Shown one piece after another: positions 20,761-32,092 of a DNA stretch of 64,000 nucleotides. Origin of the DNA: Megascapheus bottae (lineage: Eukaryota > Chordata > Mammalia > Rodentia > Geomyidae). The stretch's first letter is position 1. Every line of letters starts with the position of its first letter. The notes under the pieces were generated by a model, which saw only the letters and a program-made list of their open reading frames with translations, had not been told where the DNA came from and ran no database searches. The DNA lies in contig JANJXV010000025.1 in assembly GCA_024803745.1 (NCBI GenBank), positions 14,774,341 to 14,838,340 of the forward strand. The letters are read 5' to 3'. The translations under genes were made by a program, and so were the position numbers.

Positions 20761-23660
20761 ATACTTCTTAAATCAATATTGAGAGGCTTTCCATGGTAAG
20801 ATTACCTTAGTAACTATACCAAATGGTCTACCTGCAATATCTTGACAATCAAGCAGAAAGACAGTGTGTCATGATGGTTGGCATCTGTCCTCAGGGAGCT
20901 ATCAAGCTAGTTTGAAGATACACAGGTAAAGAAGAGAAGACAAGGCAGGTAACGGGATGCTCAAAGAAACAAGATGAGGTACTATGGTACAGTGGAAGGA
21001 ACTCAGGGTAAGAGAATCAACCAAACATGGATTTAGACCAAAAGAAATACACATAGCTTTAGCATGGATACCACCTCTTGTGGCAACATTAAGATCTACT
21101 GAGCAGGAATCATCCCAAATGGTTGACTGGGATCATTTTTATTAATTTCTATTCTTACCAGCTTAGTAGATGATGAAAACACAAGAGTCTTAGGTTGATT
21201 TGTTTATCATAATCAAGCACATACTAAACATAGGCAACTAACAAGGACCACAGCAAATATCCAGGAGGGAGGGCCACCATGTCATTGACTGTGTTTCCCC
21301 AGGGATCACAGGAAGCAGCAGTCAAGATATGACAGCTGAAATTCTAGGAAGGGGTACACACTGTTGTGCCACGTGGGGAATTATCATAGCATCTGAGGAG
21401 GGGAAGAGGCTACTATGGGCTGGACCACTGTCAGATGTCAGAGGGAGGAAGGAGTGTAACACCGAAGGTGGAAAAAGAGTAGAAAGGCCCACATCCCTAA
21501 CGAGGAAGGAATCAGGAATGACTCCATCAAATATCTAAGGGGGTAAGAGCTGGTGGGGGCTGGGACAGAGACAGTCAATCCTATGAGAACACAGAGCATC
21601 ATTCAGAAGTTGAATTTTAAACAGCAGCAGTAGCAGCAGCAGCCTGCTCAGAATGCATAGAGGTAGGCAGGTGTTTTTAGTAACAGATGTTAGCAGGTAG
21701 CTTTTCTCTCCAGGGATCTGCTAAAGAATCTTCCACTTGGCCAGAATGGCCTGGTAGACAAGTGTCCTGTCGGGTACTTCATGAACGCATCCCACTGTAG
21801 TTACAAGTGTGACTCCAATCAGGGCAGCTATGCCACCTAGTGATGTTTTCTGTACTATTCTCATTCCAAGGACGGGGGGAAATGGCTTTGGGGAGGCTGA
21901 CATTTGTTGTTTCTGGGTAACACTGCTATGTACGGAAGACTCTGTCTTGAAAACATTTCATGTGGCTGCACTGACAGATCCCTGTGAACCACAGGGGCCA
22001 TGATGATTTCAACATTTAGAGGGACCAGGCCAGCCCCTCAGTACTCATTACCAAAGACTAAAACAGATACCCCTCACCCTTCCTGATAACAGAGATGAAA
22101 CTTCACCCCTGTGACTGCAATAAACTTCTTTTCTTTTTTATGCAGCTTGGAAGTCTTTTGGATGTAGCATCTACTGCTGGTTAATCTAAACAGAAATATT
22201 CTTATCTATAGCTCAGAAACTTAAGACATAGGATGCTTGATAAAGATCTCTTTATCCCTGCAGACAGGCCAGAATGGAGGTGTTAACTCTTAGCATTGTG
22301 CAGACATTACATGTGTACACAGAGAACAACTGAATTTTCCCAGACAGGGACACAGTGGCGAAAGGAAGGGTTATCCGAGTCTAACAGAAGTTGAAGAGGA
22401 ATGCTGTCATCCAATGACACTAAATTTTTTTTCCCCCTCTCTTTCCCTATTGTAGATTCACCAAGCAACGTCTGCTGGATAAATAGGATTCTAGGAGTCA
22501 GGATGGCCAAGTCTTATGCATGGTGCTTGACATCCTTTGGCTTACACCAAAGAGAAGTAGGATTGTTACTTTCAACTAGTGGTCTAAGTAACACAGCAAG
22601 CTATGTTTTCTTACAGAAGGAAAACATCAGTCCAGGAGAGAAATGGAGGGCAAGTGACATTTATCAGATCTGAAAATGGATTTGTTTCATCATGTCAAAG
22701 ACAAGCCTGTTTCTGTATATCATCACCAGTTCTCTGGGGGGAGGGAGAATTTCTAGAAATTCTATGTGCCTGTTTTGAGACTAGATGGTTAAGATACTTT
22801 GTTACTTGGCCCAGTTCTAGATCACAGCATATTCCTGATTGTCTTTACATAATTCACTAATGAGACAAATGCAATACAAGTGCCCAGCAAGGATGTGCTA
22901 GACTAAGAGGACTGTAGGCCAGTATGCCATGGACAGTCACTCTGGTATGTCCTGTACACAAGAGTCCACCCAGCCACTTGGAAGCCTAGTTTGGGATTCT
23001 GGGAGTGACATTCCTATCTTCCAGTAGAGATAGAAGACACCGATTTCTAATGTATTAAAAGTGCCTTTGAAGCTTATACACAGCACAATATAAATAAAGC
23101 ATCCTAAGAAGAAAAGAATCTCCAATCCACATTCCTTAGTGATCAAAGTTATAGCAATACACATCATTCCTGCTTTTTCTCTTGTAATAACTGACTGCTT
23201 GGCCCTGAGTCGCTTGCTTTTCACCCAAAGCCAATAGTCTTGATTCCCCATATTTTAAGATGCTTGTTGCAAAGGACAGTGCATACAGCTGTCAGCTGTG
23301 AAAACATTTTTTAACACAAAAATCTGGTGCTGGCCCCCTCTTGAGACTGGATGGTGGCCTGCTGACTCACACTGACAGAAAGAACAAATGCTCCAGGTCC
23401 TCTGCTCCCTGCCTATTCAGTTGTAATTAGACCTTGCTCAGGGAACCCCTCATCTCAATCACAGAGAAAGTTCTAGGAGGGACCAAGTCAGCAGACTTAG
23501 CACCTCATGTTCACCTTGCAACGCTAACTATGTACACGTGGAGGTCAGGCTGACTCTCCGGATTTTTAGGTCACTTTTGTGTGTGTGTGAGGAGTGGAGG
23601 GTAGAAGTTGCCAGCAATAAAGCCAGAGATACACAAGTCTTGGAGAATGTCTCTTATTCT
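20761..23660. other. Unique non-coding DNA
   Basis: About 2.9 kb with no confidently recognised element. A short imperfect CAG run lies at about 21622-21643. The minus-strand 60-codon frame at 21721-21903 is discussed among rejected items. Confidence 0.5.
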
Positions 23661-23661
23661 T

Positions 23662-23851
23662 GGGCCGGAAGTTTGGCGAAAGTGGTAGAGTGCTTCCGCC
23701 TACCATGCACAAAGACCCAGTTTTGATTCCTCGGTACCACATCCATAGAAAAGAGCCAGAAGTGGTACTGAGGCTTCAAGAGATCCAGCTCTTAAGAAGG
23801 TCCAAGGACAGTGCTCAGGCCCTGAGCTCAAGCCCAAGACTGGGAAAAAAA
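23662..23851 (+). mobile_element. IDL-Geo dimeric SINE
   Basis: Left monomer 'gggccggaagtttggcgaaa' with 'gtggtagagtgcttccgcct' and B-box-like 'agttttgattcctcggtacc' is ID-like. Right monomer 'gccagaagtggtactgaggc' to 'ctgagctcaagcccaagact' is Geo. Ends in an A-tract. Confidence 0.92.
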
Positions 23852-24507
23852 TGGTTTATCTATTCAGTGAGCCAAAGAAAGACAACACAGATCATGATGG
23901 TTTTTATAGCCAAACATCATCAAAGGACCTCATTTGCCATTTCGTACTTGAGTGCATGCATGTATATGATACATACTATTTGCATGAGCCTACAATAATC
24001 ATGCCATATTATATAATCATAACTTACATAATCTTTTTAAAATTATGGCATTCCCCCCTCCCAGAAAATTTAATTCTACAGAAAAAGGAGAAACAAGACA
24101 CAACTTCTCTTGGCTATTTTCTGCAAAGCCAAATATTTCCTTTCCTTTAGAAGGAATCCTTTCAAAATAAACTAGACTGCATAACATTTTTATTCCAAAG
24201 CTTCTGGGTGATAGGTGGGACTCAGGAATCTAGTCTGTCTCAAGCAAATTATTTGGATGCAGCACGAAGGAAAAGAATGCTAAATAAATGACAAGGTTTA
24301 CTGATAGATTTAGTAAGTGTTCACATGCTGGATTGTTGCACTTTCCCCTGAAGACAAAAGAAAATAAAAAGTCATAATATTCAGTGTACATATGGGAAAA
24401 TGGAGCCTGGCAACTTGAGGAGATAGCTGGGGCTGGGAGAGATGAGGGAGAACGATGAAAGGGGAGACATTGATAAAGATGTACTGCATTCATAGAGTGA
24501 CATGTTT
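23852..24507. other. Unique non-coding DNA
   Basis: No recognised element. It ends in the target site of the L1 insertion at 24524. Confidence 0.5.
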
Positions 24508-24523
24508 AAAACTCCTTAGTACA

Positions 24524-24919
24524 ATATCTAGGAATCTCCTTGGAGAAGATCACAATAGCTCAAAAGCTATGTACATATGGTCATATAGGACGAGAGTAGA
24601 CAAAATAAACTCTAGGATATGGAAACAAAAGGTTACCTTTGTAATTGCAGTTCTTAATGTACTATGTTATTTCTCTTCTCATTTTTTCCCTTTATGGTTA
24701 ATCTCATGTGGTATTGACATTGTTACCTAGCATATTGCATATTCATTTATTTGAAATAGGGAAGGGAAGGGGAAAAACAAGATGTGTGCGAGGGCTGGGG
24801 GAGGGAAAAGGGGACAAAAACACGAGAAGGTGTATTATGGTTTGAAAAGTAATGCATCCACTACCTGACGAATGTTAAATATAGCTGTAACATTACACTG
24901 ACAATAAAATACAATTTAA
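24524..24919 (+). mobile_element. 5'-truncated L1, 3' UTR only, with TSD
   Basis: 'gctcaaaagctatgtacata' and 'tggtcatataggacgagag' match the L1 3' UTR also present at 56529-57189. A G-rich polypurine stretch (about 24760-24810) and the terminal 'gacaataaaatacaattt' complete it. The 16-base aaaactccttagtaca occurs at 24508-24523 and 24920-24935, giving a clean TSD. Confidence 0.9.
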
Positions 24920-24935
24920 AAAACTCCTTAGTACA

Positions 24936-25534
24936 GCTCCTTAAAAGACAATAAATAAGTAAATTAACTAATTAGAAAGTAGAAAGCTAAATATTTGCCA
25001 GGGAATTTTCTTTCTCAAACAAAATATTCCCACACAAGATGCAACAGAATGAGTTAGCAGAACCATCCTCTTGTGTTGAATGAGAATTGATACCTTTCCT
25101 TACTTAGGAAGGAGGAAATGAGAGGATTCCAGGAACAGTGGAGGTCAACAGGATCAGCCTTAGGCTCCAACCAACAATCTACCAGCACTCCATAAAACCC
25201 AGTCAGTGATTATTTGCCACATTTTCCACTATTGAGCCTGTTATTTTTAATATTCTAGCTACTTTGGAGGAACCAGAGGTTTGTGAGCAGTATAGGTAAG
25301 TGACAAACAAGACACTGTTATCAAAATGACCAAACTCAGGGACTGCTCTGAAGATCCTTCAGTCACTTTCAGTCCTTTGCATTCATGTATGTTCTTAAAT
25401 GTGCTTACCTGAGGGTGGCTCTGGACCACCCTCCACCTCCTTCCCCAATTGTTCCCTTTCTTTTCTTTTTTTAAATTACAAATTCCATTTCATCCTGTCT
25501 GTAGTCAAACTAGATATTAATGTGCTTTCTGGGA
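24936..25534. other. Unique non-coding DNA
   Basis: No recognised repeat or gene. Confidence 0.5.
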
Positions 25535-25785
25535 TTTTTTTTGAGGGGGGAGGAGTCAGTCATTGGAGCTTGAACTGAGGGCCTGGGTGCTATCCCTGAG
25601 CTCTTTTTGCACCAGAGTAGTACTCTACCACTTTGAGCCACCACTCTACTTCTGGTTTTCTGGTGATTAAATGGGAGATAAGACTCTTGTGGACTTTCCT
25701 GCCCGGCTGGCTCAGAACCACAAATCCTCAGATTTCAGTCTTCTAAGTATGTAGAATTACAGACATGAGGCACCAGCACCTGGCT
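25535..25785 (-). mobile_element. B1-head/Geo-tail composite SINE, near full length
   Basis: Antisense order: poly-T, Geo ('ggagcttgaactgagggcct', 'tactctaccactttgagcca'), linker 'taaatgggagataagactct', then B1 head ('cagacatgaggcaccagcac', 'ctggct'). A good minus-strand reference copy. Confidence 0.9.
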
Positions 25786-26471
25786 TGAGACAGTTTTTGT
25801 TTGGATTCTCAGTCTTTATTTTGGTAGTTAATGAAGTAATAGGTTTCGTAAGAGGCCTGGGCCACAGTGAGATTTCCTGATTTTATTTTATGGCTAATGT
25901 TTACAAAGTACTTTATGCAGTTCAGCAAAAAATCACTTCTCCCCAAAACCTGCTGGCCTTCCTTCCTGTAACCAAAAATCTCTGGCAACACCTTGCACGT
26001 AATCAGCTTTTCAAGAAGTGTAAAGTATGGAGGTAATCTGCTAGGCCATTATTATACCCACGGTACAAAAAATATCTTAGGAAAAAAGAGGCTACTTCAA
26101 AAATATCATATGGTTGGCACAAGCAATATTTGGAGAAATGATACTGAAAAGGGAAAAAATACAGTCATTCTGTATGTATCTCACCCATCACAATTTCATT
26201 CTTGTACTGTCAGAAACATCTTAAAGCATAGAAGGGTCCAGCTAATGTCTACCAGCAACAGTCATTAAGATTTTAGAGAAGTGTTTTTAGAAAACAGAAG
26301 TATCTTTAAATAATTAACAGCATGGCATTGCCCTCCAATCTTCATCTGGCAGAGTAAATGCCTCCTGACAGATAATATTGCTTTCTGTGAAACAACCCAG
26401 CCGGTTGGTTCAAAGTAAATGTGTTGCTACTGGAAAGCAGATTTTAATTAAACACGAAGTCTTAGAAAACC
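25786..26471. other. Unique non-coding DNA
   Basis: No recognised mobile element. 26375-26465 is a compact block with 'gcagattttaattaaacacg' that looks regulatory rather than repeat-derived, but no family is known to me. Confidence 0.45.
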
Positions 26472-26640
26472 ATGCTCTTTATATTTTATTGTATTTTATT
26501 TTCAAGGTGATATATAGAGGAGGTACAGTTACATTCATCAGATAGTTGGTGGGTTACTTCTTAAACATTGATACCCCTCCCATTTTTTCCCTCTTTGCCT
26601 CCCCCGACTCCTTCCCAACCCTCTTACAGAGTCAATGAAT
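26472..26640 (-). mobile_element. L1 3' end fragment
   Basis: Starts with a T-rich antisense tail and continues 'aaggtgatatatagaggagg', 'tacagttacattcatcagat', 'agttggtgggttacttctta', the antisense of the L1 3' end seen at 38494-38601 and 57100-57189, followed by the C/T-rich complement of the G-rich 3' UTR tract. Confidence 0.75.
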
Positions 26641-27735
26641 GAATTCTCAACTCAAATGTGTGAAAAATCTGTATACTTCCATTTTTGAGGTAGGAAAATG
26701 TGAAGGAAAAAACTATTCAAGATTATGATAAACTAGGAAATGACGGTATGGACAGTGGACACACATTTTGGAATATATGGTCTTCTGATGGATTGAGAAA
26801 TTCATAGGTGGATTTTTTCTACTATCATCCTCTAAATCTTATGGAGTATGTATTAACATTCTTATGTCTGAGGCTCAGGGAAGTTAAGGATGTCACACAA
26901 GGGAAAAACCACAAGCAAAAACAAACAATCTAGAAATTCCTATATGAGATATTCTGGATCCCATCTTCCTCTGACTGTCCTAGTGTCTCTCTAGTTTGAG
27001 AAGGCACAAAACAAACAAATGAAAATGCCTGGCCTCCTACAAGAAGACAAGCACAGAGATTATTCAGAAACATGGAATCAACCTTATTCTGAATAAATAT
27101 GTGTTTTCCAGCCATTGGATCAACCATGGTATGATTCAAACTGGCTTTTCTGAAAGCCAAAGACACCAGATGGATCAGCTTTCAATCTGGTGTTTTTGTC
27201 ATCTAAACACAGTCCTAGGAATCAAAATAAACAGAAACATAAAAACCAATTTAAATTTTTTTTCAAAAATGGGTAATCTCTATTCTAGAATAAAAGCAAA
27301 GAATGAAAAGTAGTCACAAAACCAGTCCCAAAGGATCTGAGTTAATGACTCAAAAAAGGAGATACCCATCCAGTTCTCTTCTCCAAAGAGTCACCAATCA
27401 CTACTTCTGTCAAGGTGCAGTGCAGATGAAAATTCCCTGATGTGTTTGTCCAAAGTGCTTTTATTTGGCACGTTCAACCTTTGCATTTGCAGGCCCTTTT
27501 GCCCCTGGTGCTTTCTGAAGGTGTGCCATGAAAGGATGATACACCTTTAATGATCTACATTTGACAAGACTTGAAATTAACCTTTTGGTAAATCTTTCAC
27601 ATTCAATGTGCGATAGCAGAAGCAGTGGTGATGTGACATTTTTGGTAGGCAAGCACATCAAAGGTGCCTGACTTCCACACTCTCACCAAATACCCAAGGG
27701 TATCTCAGGCTGCCAGGTCTCCTTAGACTCCACAG
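26641..27735. other. Unique non-coding DNA
   Basis: No recognised mobile element. The minus-strand frame at 27461-27661 is discussed among rejected items. Confidence 0.5.
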
Positions 27736-27832
27736 GCAGAGGGAGAGCAAGCAAGAGCATGAGAGAGAGGGGAGGGGGAGAGGGGGTAGGGGGAGAGGGG
27801 GAGAAAGATAGTGGGAGTTGGTGGGGGGGAGA
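27736..27832. repeat. GA/GGGGA polypurine tract
   Basis: About 95 bases of nearly pure purine with repeated GAGAGGGGGAG-like units. Confidence 0.85.
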
Positions 27833-28261
27833 CAACAAACACTCTGGATATTCTGCATAAAATGAAGGTACTCAAACCTGCTTCTAATTGAATCTTGTGC
27901 TCTTCATTACACTCAGCTTCTTAATATTCGGGTATAAAAAGAGAAACTCAAAATAAAAGACAGAGAATATTCTGTCAAGTCTCTGAATGCAGAAATACAT
28001 GAACATTTGACTCTTCACCCTTCCACCACACGTAATTTCCCCCTGCCAGTGTTTTTCAGAATGACCAAGTTTAAGGCTTGCTATTGGCAAAGGCAGGTGC
28101 CTTCAGTGTCTTTTTTTTTTTAAAGCTGAAAGCACATGAGATTTGGAGTCTCTTGGTAACTCTGTCATGTAATAATGAATGTCGCAACGAGTGTGTCTTA
28201 CTCTAATGTGCTCTCTTTCTTGCTCCCCACTATCAAATTTGGCATATGATGAATACCTTTG

Positions 28262-28433
28262 AGGCACAAAGTGAGGAGGGAAACAAGAAAGAGGAGGAGG
28301 AAATGGAGAGGAAGGAAGGAAGAAGGAAGTACAAGAGGGGGAGAAAAGAGAAAGGGAGAAGGACAGGAAGGGATGAAGCGAGAGGAAGGCAGAGAGTCTG
28401 AGGGAAGGAGGGAGGGGTGCCACAAAACTGGAG
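28262..28433. repeat. GA-rich polypurine tract
   Basis: About 170 mostly purine bases of GGAA/GAGG units, without a fixed period. The long minus-strand frames across it are Pro/Ser/Leu-rich artefacts. Confidence 0.85.
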
Positions 28434-30560
28434 AAGGCTGGAGATGAACGGGATCCTTGGTGAGTCTTCAGTGTGAATAAAGCAGTTGTTTTGAACGTAG
28501 GAGTTTCTATGCTTCAGAAAATTTTAATATTGCTACAAGGCCTGAGGTTAGGTTGAAAAAAGGCAACTGGAGCCAAAGAAATCAGCACAGAAAGCAAGGA
28601 AAATAACACAGGTAGGAGGGAAAAAGGCTTTGGGTTCAGGTGTGGCAGAAGAAAGCAAGAAAAGTCATTTGAAGAATGTGAGGAAAGCTAGATTCAGCTT
28701 GCTTATAACCAGGTAGTTCTGTTGAGGTGACTAAAAGATGACAGCATTAACAGAAGCAGGGAAGTCAGGCCATGACAGGGAGACAGTGCTTTGTGTCTAC
28801 TTCAGTCATTTTACTTCTTTTACCGATAGGGTACATACTGTGTAATATATAATTCATCAGTGTTGGTCATTCATCTCTTAAAGGGACTAGGTCAACATTT
28901 TACTTGCCTTTATTTGATCCATGTGTTGAATACCAAGTGTTCATGAACCACACAAGTTCAATTTTGGAGGAAGATGAGCTTAATGAGGAAGTAAGGTGAA
29001 ATGATACTGAGACAGCATTTTTATAGGCATGACTAATTTTGATATTTGCAGGTAGGAGGATCATTTCTTTCCTAACCACCACCCACTACCACCCATCCTG
29101 TACTATATATAATTTCTCCTGCATCTTCCTCCTCCAGCTGCACAGTGATGTCAACATCCAGTCATGGGTAAATGACTGCTAAGGACAGATGAATCTTCCA
29201 GAGAGAGAACAATGACAAAGTCAGAGACTGATCCACCGGGCCTAGGGCAGCCAGTAGGAAGAGGAAGGGGAGTATAATCCCTCATTGTTGTAACCCAGTC
29301 AGCACCACCAAGATTCAAGTCTACTGAAGGAACACACAAACTGTAGGCCACCTAAGTCTTCCGCAGACCATCACTTAGGAGATTCTCTTGGCACACCTTC
29401 CAGTAATCTGTACTCAACAGAAGACAATGGTATTTAATTGTCACTTTTAGAAAAGTTCTCTTTATGTTCCTTACCAAGGAGTTCAATTTATGACAAAACC
29501 CTTACTTGTAGAAGCCAATTATAAATGTCTCCTCAGGAAAAGATATTTGCAGAAATCTTCCCAACTCCATACAAAATCTGCTTTGAGATACGCTGCTCTT
29601 GTGTCTCTATGAACACAGTCCTTTCCTCCCACTGCGGAATTCAAAGCCCAGGATTTCCTGTTATTTGTGCTACAATAAATTCTTCTTCCCAATCTTCTTT
29701 ACCTGTCCTATTATCTAAATAGGTATGAGTCTAAAAGCTAGGGCAAAGACAGATGGTAACAAGAGAAAAATTAAAGTGGGACTCAAAGCTTACGGCTGGG
29801 CTACAGCTCTAATCAAGAAACAGATATTTAATTACATTGATAGCAATTCAGAAAATGTAAAAAATGTGTCCAAATACCACCAGAGGAAAAAAATAAAATA
29901 AAGCTCTTTATTTAAGTGGCACACAAGTGTTAGTACCATAGAGGCAGAGAGGAATCTACATTATCTAGATTGTCCTTAGTATCCAGGGCAGGGAGTAGTT
30001 CTAGGTCACAGTAAATACTTGGTCAGCAAGAATGCAAACTAACTTAGAGCGAGTGGCAGATTTCCTGCATCACAGGCTCCTCTCCCACTCCTGGCATTAT
30101 GCCTGGCAAAAGTGAGCACCTGATAAAACATGTTCTGGGTACCTTGGCATCCAGGTTCTCCTTTCACATGTTCTCCTTGGCTCACATGCCTTCCTCTTCT
30201 CTTTCTGCTCCAGCTAAACTGAATGCACTGCAGGAGCTGCCTTCTCTCTGGCCTGGCCCCAGTGGTTGCCATAACAATACCCCCTTGGAACAGACTTGAG
30301 GTGGGCCTTTCCTAGAACGCCTCAGGGGATGGAGGGGGTGCTGATGACCCTGCTCATAGCTCACAGCAGGGGATGGAGGGAAGCCATGGCAGGCACATTC
30401 CATGACAGTTCTATCACTGGACCACCCTGAGCTGCTCAGGAAAATTATGGACCCCCTCACTAGTGTCTCTGCTATTTCACACCACATAGAGTATCTAAAG
30501 AAAAGCATCTTGGGATACTTGGGTAGTCAGATCACCTCATGCTTTATTTTTCCTTTTTTT
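28434..30560. other. Unique non-coding DNA
   Basis: About 2.1 kb with no recognised mobile element or gene. Short frames around 30039-30508 overlap on both strands and carry no domain. Confidence 0.45.
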
Positions 30561-30748
30561 CTTTTTTTTTGGCCAGTCTGGGGCTTGAACTCAGAGCCTG
30601 AGTGCTGTGCTTGGACTTTCCCAAGTGGCTCTACCACTTGAGCCACAGCACCATTTCCAGCTTTTTTCTATGTATGTGGTACCAAGGAATCGAACCCAGG
30701 TCTGCATGCTAGGCAAGTACTATACCACGAGGCCAATCTCCAGGCCCC
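30561..30748 (-). mobile_element. IDL-Geo dimeric SINE
   Basis: Poly-T, antisense Geo ('ctggggcttgaactcagagc', 'tctaccacttgagccacagc'), the 'tatgtatgtggtaccaagga' linker, then antisense ID-like part with B-box 'atcgaacccaggtctgcatg', ending 'ctccaggcccc'. Possible imperfect TSD of the type atgctttatttttc / atgttttctttttaa. Confidence 0.92.
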
Positions 30749-30811
30749 CTATGTTTTCTTTTTAAAGAAGTCAAATGGCTGGAATCCAACATCCAGGAAA
30801 GTATAAAATGA

Positions 30812-31022
30812 GACAGGGTACAGTGGCTCACCCTGCAATCGTAGCTACTCAGGAAGCTGAGATCTGAGGATCGAGGTTCAAAGCTAGCCTGGGCACTAAA
30901 GACTGTGAGATTCTTATCGCCAATTAATCACTAGAAAAGGGGAAGTAGATCTCTGGCTCAAGTGGTAGGGCGGTAGCCTTGAACTTCAGTGCCCAGGCAC
31001 AGAGTTCGAGCCCCATGATCCA
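30812..31022 (+). mobile_element. B1-head/Geo-tail composite SINE
   Basis: Head 'gacagggtacagtggctcac', 'tcgtagctactcaggaagct', linker 'cttatcgccaattaatcact', Geo 'ctctggctcaagtggtaggg' to 'cagagttcgagccccatgat'. The 3' end runs directly into the long GACA/GA array. Confidence 0.9.
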
Positions 31023-31065
31023 CGAGGGGGGGGAGGGGAAGAGAGACAGACAGACAGACAGACAG

Positions 31066-31122
<57 letters not shown>

Positions 31123-31149
31123 GAGACAGAGAGAGAGACAGAGAGAGAC

Positions 31150-31180
<31 letters not shown>

Positions 31181-31394
31181 CAGAGACAGAGACAGAGACA
31201 GAGAGAGAGGGGGAGTGGGGGGGAGGGAGAGAGAAAGAAGGAGGGGGGAGAGAGAAAGGGGGGAGAGGGAGAACAAGAGGGAGAGGGGGAGGGAGAGGGA
31301 TAAGGGGAGGGGGAGAGGGAGAGGGGAGAGGGAGAGGAATGTGGAGGAGGGGGAAGAGGAGAGGGAGGGGGAGGAGTGGGGGAGAGAGAGGGAG
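31023..31394. repeat. Long GACA/GA/GGGA polypurine array
   Basis: Starts as a G-run, passes through five GACA units, about 20 GA units, then alternating GAGACAGA blocks, and ends in GGGAGA/GGAGAG sequence to about 31394. Almost no pyrimidine other than the C of GACA over about 370 bases. The very long open frames on both strands here are translated repeat. Confidence 0.95.
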
Positions 31395-31626
31395 TCCTGG
31401 AAGAAACACCTGGATTCATCAGCAGGTGTCCTGTGGTAATCAGTTTCTATATAATGGAGAAGATGTTGGGGTTTCCTGCCTTGGAATGTGGCATCACAGA
31501 GCAAGTGAGCAGTATTGCATGTCAATGGCCTATTGTTTGCTGGCAAGAAGCAGGGGTAACATGATTGGTGGGGGTGGGAGAATGCTATGAACAGACAGAC
31601 AAGCTTCTAGCTTCTCCCCTCTTTCT

Positions 31627-31826
31627 TTTTTTTCTTTTTCTTGTCAGTCCTGGGGCTTCAACTCAGAGCCTGGAGACTGTACTCAGGGTTTTTCAAGGCT
31701 AGTGCTCTACTACTTGAGCCACAGCACACTTCCTGCTTTTTCTGTATATGTGGTATCAAGGAATCGAACCCAGGGCTTCATGCATGCTAGGCAAATGATG
31801 TAACACTAGGCCAAGCTCCCAGCCTG
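31627..31826 (-). mobile_element. IDL-Geo dimeric SINE with TSD
   Basis: T-rich start, antisense Geo ('cctggggcttcaactcagag'), 'tatatgtggtatcaaggaat', antisense ID-like part ending 'caagctcccagcct'. Flanks gcttctcccctctttct (31610-31626) and gcttctctcctctttct (31827-31843) match at 16 of 17 positions. Confidence 0.93.
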
Positions 31827-31843
31827 GCTTCTCTCCTCTTTCT

Positions 31844-32035
31844 AAAGTATAATTCCCAGACCTTAAGTATGCTTGCATACCAGACACAAGGCCTCTGGTG
31901 GTTTATTCATCCCTAGGTATATTAAGAGTAATGAATTTGTATTGACGTAGTGTCTCTTTAATTGCAAGAGTGAAAAGGAAATTAAAACCCATGAATTCAT
32001 TATTGGGTATACAAGATGGGATAAGATTTACATGT
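31844..32035. other. Unique non-coding DNA
   Basis: No recognised element; joins the further unique sequence 3' of the MIR fragment. Confidence 0.45.
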
Positions 32036-32092
32036 CACCATGTCAGCGCCCTACATGTAGTAAGCACTCAATAAATGCTGATGACCTGAAAA
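32036..32092 (+). mobile_element. MIR 3' end fragment
   Basis: 'catgtagtaagcactcaata' and 'aatgctgatgacc' match the MIR 3' end (GGCACATAGTAAGCGCTCAATAAATG). Confidence 0.65.

Noticed and set aside
21721..21903. 60-codon minus-strand frame with a plausible hydrophobic segment (GGIAALIGVTLVTTVGCV)
   Set aside because: The residue pattern resembles a short membrane segment, but I recognise no family, there is no upstream frame, splice or poly-A evidence, and a frame of this length is expected by chance in 64 kb. A protein search of this frame would settle it.
27461..27661. 66-codon minus-strand frame ending just before an AATAAA-like signal
   Set aside because: The AAATAAAAG right after the stop hinted at a terminal exon or processed pseudogene, but I recognise no protein, and no poly-A tail or TSD is visible.
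30924..31590. Open frames of 153-203 codons on both strands
   Set aside because: They are translations of the GACA/GA array (Arg/Glu-rich on one strand, Ser/Leu/Pro-rich on the other) and have no domain outside the repeat.
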